This document shows positions 61,196-64,000 of a stretch of 64,000 nucleotides of DNA, one piece after another. The stretch is from contig CM049311.1 of the NCBI GenBank assembly GCA_026874595.1, positions 51,031,676 through 51,095,675 of the forward strand, read 5' to 3'. The DNA comes from Sipunculus nudus (Eukaryota; Annelida; Sipuncula; Golfingiida; Sipunculidae). A model generated the notes under the pieces. It was not told the DNA's origin. It saw nothing but the letters and a program-made list of their open reading frames with translations, and searched no databases. The translations under genes and the position numbers were made by a program. Position 1 is the stretch's first letter. Every line of letters starts with the position of its first letter.

Positions 61196-61850
61196 CTAAA
61201 TAAAAAAAAAATAAATATATATTATTAGACAAGTGAACATGAATTCCATACTTTTCAGTGAAAAGTGGATAATTAAGGAAGCACAGGATAAAGTGTAAAG
61301 CATTTTTTGAGTCCTTATTCAATTCATGAGGGTCATTCTACATTCCGTTTTCCCCCGTGGATATTCCGCACTTTTTCTCCATGAAATTGAAATAAAAAAC
61401 ATTGGTGCGTATTATACATGGAAACATAATTCCAAACTATTTTCCCCATCACATTGGACATCGTATTGTGGGCTGACGGTGAGTGATAATAAAGGATTTT
61501 ATGCAAACAAAGTGTATACACACTGAACTTTATCAAATTAGGCATAAGAAAACATAATAATAGGTTTTATTTACTGTCATAATTTCACAAACTTAAAATA
61601 TACCTTTAATGTGGCTTACAGCCGAAGAACATTGATGATTTGTGAACTGAAATATGCATGACTGTGCATGGTTTGGCCGACTTCATTTAATGTCATTGTC
61701 AGTTGGTAGATGGCGCTGTGCGCACCAGCACTGGGGTTGTTATACCGGGTCATTAATTCTCTTAGGAAATGATCCGCAATACACTTAAATACTTCCTAAA
61801 CAAATTGAGCCAAGGGAGGAATAATTGCCTAGTGGTTCCTTAAGTTAACT
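61196..61850. other. Upstream UTP20 intron, possible old element
   Basis: Between exon 1 and the palindrome array. GTGCGTATTATACATGG near 61401 resembles DNA-transposon end sequence, but no partner end was found. Otherwise nothing recognised. Confidence 0.3.
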
Positions 61851-61852
61851 AG

Positions 61853-64000
61853 ATATTTCTTGGCACCGCAGGTGCCATAGTATCCCCAGACAATTAATCC
61901 CCCCCCCCCTTTAAGAATAGGCCCCCCATCTTCAGCAACAATTAATATCAGACCACATTCATAGAAAAGGTCATTCTCATAGAAAAGGTCATGATCCAAA
62001 TTTCAATATACATCATCCCCTAACCCATGTCTATGTATATGCAAGAAATCTGTCCATTAGTTTTTGACTTATAATGCTCACAATACTGTTAAGTGGCAAT
62101 GATGGGGTATTAAACGGCACAAAAACAAGTAAAAGAATAACAGGTGGCACCACCTGTTTCCCGTACAAGTTGATTTTTGGACCAATCAATGCATCCCTTA
62201 TTGAGAAATTAATGATTTTGTGTGATTTTCACCATATATGGCAATATTCAAGGTCAAGGCCACTCATTTGAAAGGTCATGACCCCTATTCAAATAAACAT
62301 TATCCTATAACCCATATCCATGTATATGCATAATATGAAAGAAATTTGTCCATTAGTTTTTTACTTATAATGCTCACAGTACTGATAAATGGCAATGATG
62401 GGGTATTAAACGGCACAAAACAGGTAAAAGAATAACAGGTGGTGCCACCTGTTTCCGATATGACAATACTTTCCAAGATCTTCGAACATGTTGATTTCTG
62501 GACCAATGCATGCATCCCTTATTGAGATATTAATGATTTTGTGTAATTTTCACCATATATGGCAATATTCAAGGTCAAGGCCACTCTAATAGGAAAGGTC
62601 ATGACCCCAATTTATATATACATCATCCCATAACCCATGTATATGTATATGCATAATATGAAAGAAATCTGTCCATTAGTTTTTTACTTATAATGCTCAC
62701 AGGTTATAAATGTACCGTTAAGTGGCAATGATAGGGTATTAATCGGCACGAAAACAAGTAAAAGAATAACAGGTGGCGCCACCTGTTTCCGGTACATGAC
62801 ATTACTATCCAAGATCTTCGGTCAAGTTGATTTTTGGACCAATGCATGCATCCCTTATTGAGACATTAATGATTTTGTGTGATTTTCACCATATATGGCA
62901 ATATTCAAGGTCAAGGCCACTCTCATAGGAAAGGTCATGACCCCTATTCAAATAAACATTATCCTATAACCCATATCCATGTATATGCATAATATGAAAG
63001 AAATTTGTCCATTAGTTTTTGGCTTATAATGCTCACAGTCCTGATAAATGGCAATGATGGGGTATTAAACGGCACAAAACAAGTAAAAGAATAACAGGTG
63101 GCGCCACCTGTTTCTGGTACATGACAACACTTTCCAAGATCTTCGAACATGTTGATTTTTGGACCAATGCATGCATCCCTTATTGAGATATTAATGATTT
63201 TGTGTAATTTTCACCATATATGGCAATATTCAAGGTCAAGGCCACTCTAATAGGAAAGGTCATGACCCCAATTTATATATACATCATCCCATAACCCATG
63301 TCTATGTATATGCATAATATGAAAGAAATCTGTCCATTAGTTTTTTACTTATAATGCTCACAGGTTATAAATGTACTGTTAAGTGGCAATGATGGGGTAT
63401 TAAACGGCACAAAACAAGTAAAAGAATAACAGGTGGCGCCACCTGTTTCTGGTCCATTACATTACTATCCAAGATCTTCGGTCAAGTTGATTTTTGGACC
63501 AATGCATGCATCCCTTATTGAGACATTAATGATTTTGTGTGATTTTCACCATATATGGCAATATTCAAGGTCAAGGCCACTCTCATAGGAAAGGTCATGA
63601 CCCCAATTTAAATAAACATCATCCCATAACCCATATCTATGTATTTGCATAATATGAAAGAAATCTGTCTATTAGTTTTTGACTTATAATGCTCACAGTA
63701 CTGTCAAGTAGCAATTTTGGGGATATTAAACGGCATGAAAACAAGTAAAGAATAATAGGTGGCGCCACCAGTTTCTGGAACATGACAACCCTATCCATGA
63801 TCTTCAATCAACTTGATTTTGGGATCAATCCATGCAAGTTTTCTTGAGATATTTAAGAATTTGTGTGATTTTCCCCAAAATTGAACCTATTCAAGGTCAA
63901 GGTCACTCTCCTAGTTGAGGTCATGACCTCATTTTAAATAGGCGTCGTCCTCTCACCCATATCTATACATATACATAGTTTAGTAAAGATCCGTGAAATA
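61853..64000. repeat. ~330-bp tandem units with 20-bp GGTGGCGCCACC palindromes
   Basis: Six units with palindromes starting near 62139, 62434, 62768, 63093, 63428 and 63754. The perfect form is AACAGGTGGCGCCACCTGTT. Spacing alternates about 334/325/335/326, so the real repeat is a ~660-bp dimer. Each unit also has CAAGGTCAAGGCCACTC and AAAGGTCATGACCCC. The block starts CTAGATATTTCTTGGCACC, like the CTAGATGTG-ended elements elsewhere, and runs off the window. Confidence 0.85.

Overview
The window is animal genomic DNA dominated by one large split gene on the minus strand: UTP20 (DRIM), the giant HEAT-repeat scaffold of the nucleolar SSU processome. Thirty-nine coding exons were traced by hand from 61195 down to 435. 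Every intron is GT-AG and every reading phase matches its neighbour. Together they give about 5.4 kb of coding sequence (about 1,800 codons), in the same order as the middle and C-terminal two thirds of human UTP20. The first exons lie beyond 64000 and the last coding segment lies below position 1. No second protein gene, rRNA gene or CRISPR array could be supported.

The source is probably a lophotrochozoan, most likely a bivalve mollusc. This is inferred from the compact exons in AT-rich introns and from dispersed repeats of a kind common in mollusc genomes: elements with GGAC-rich ends and a TCAGCTGAGC terminus, GGTGGCGCCACC palindromes, and elements starting CTAGATGTG.

Layout from right to left (transcript direction): 64.0-61.9 kb, array of palindrome-bearing ~330-bp units; 61.2-59.7 kb, exons 1-2; 59.7-57.4 kb, 39-bp minisatellite interrupted by a Helitron-like insertion; 57.0-50.8 kb, exons 3-8; 50.8-42.2 kb, an 8.6-kb intron of nested repeats; 42.2-39.2 kb, exons 9-13, with a pogo-like element beside exon 9; 39.2-35.5 kb, intron with a 2-kb TIR element; 35.5-30.3 kb, exons 14-19; 30.3-28.3 kb, 52-bp array; 28.3-20.3 kb, exons 20-23 and a repeat-rich 4.5-kb intron; 18.5-15.6 kb, exons 24-27; 15.6-12.4 kb, arrays plus a degenerate THAP/SAP-encoding DNA transposon; 12.4-0.4 kb, exons 28-39, with 42-bp and 40-bp arrays.

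The most notable observation is that eight of the ten minisatellite-type arrays lie within about 30 bp of a UTP20 splice junction, or include it. At exons 19, 27 and 28 the amplified unit contains the junction itself (exon end plus donor, or acceptor plus exon start). This produces tandem strings of splice-site copies. At exons 19 and 27 these would be 24-nt and 36-nt cassettes that keep the reading frame. Two decayed duplicates of UTP20 exons (30 and 24) lie beside or near their parents.

No search or alignment could be run. Family calls rest on recognising the protein sequence and on reading splice sites.
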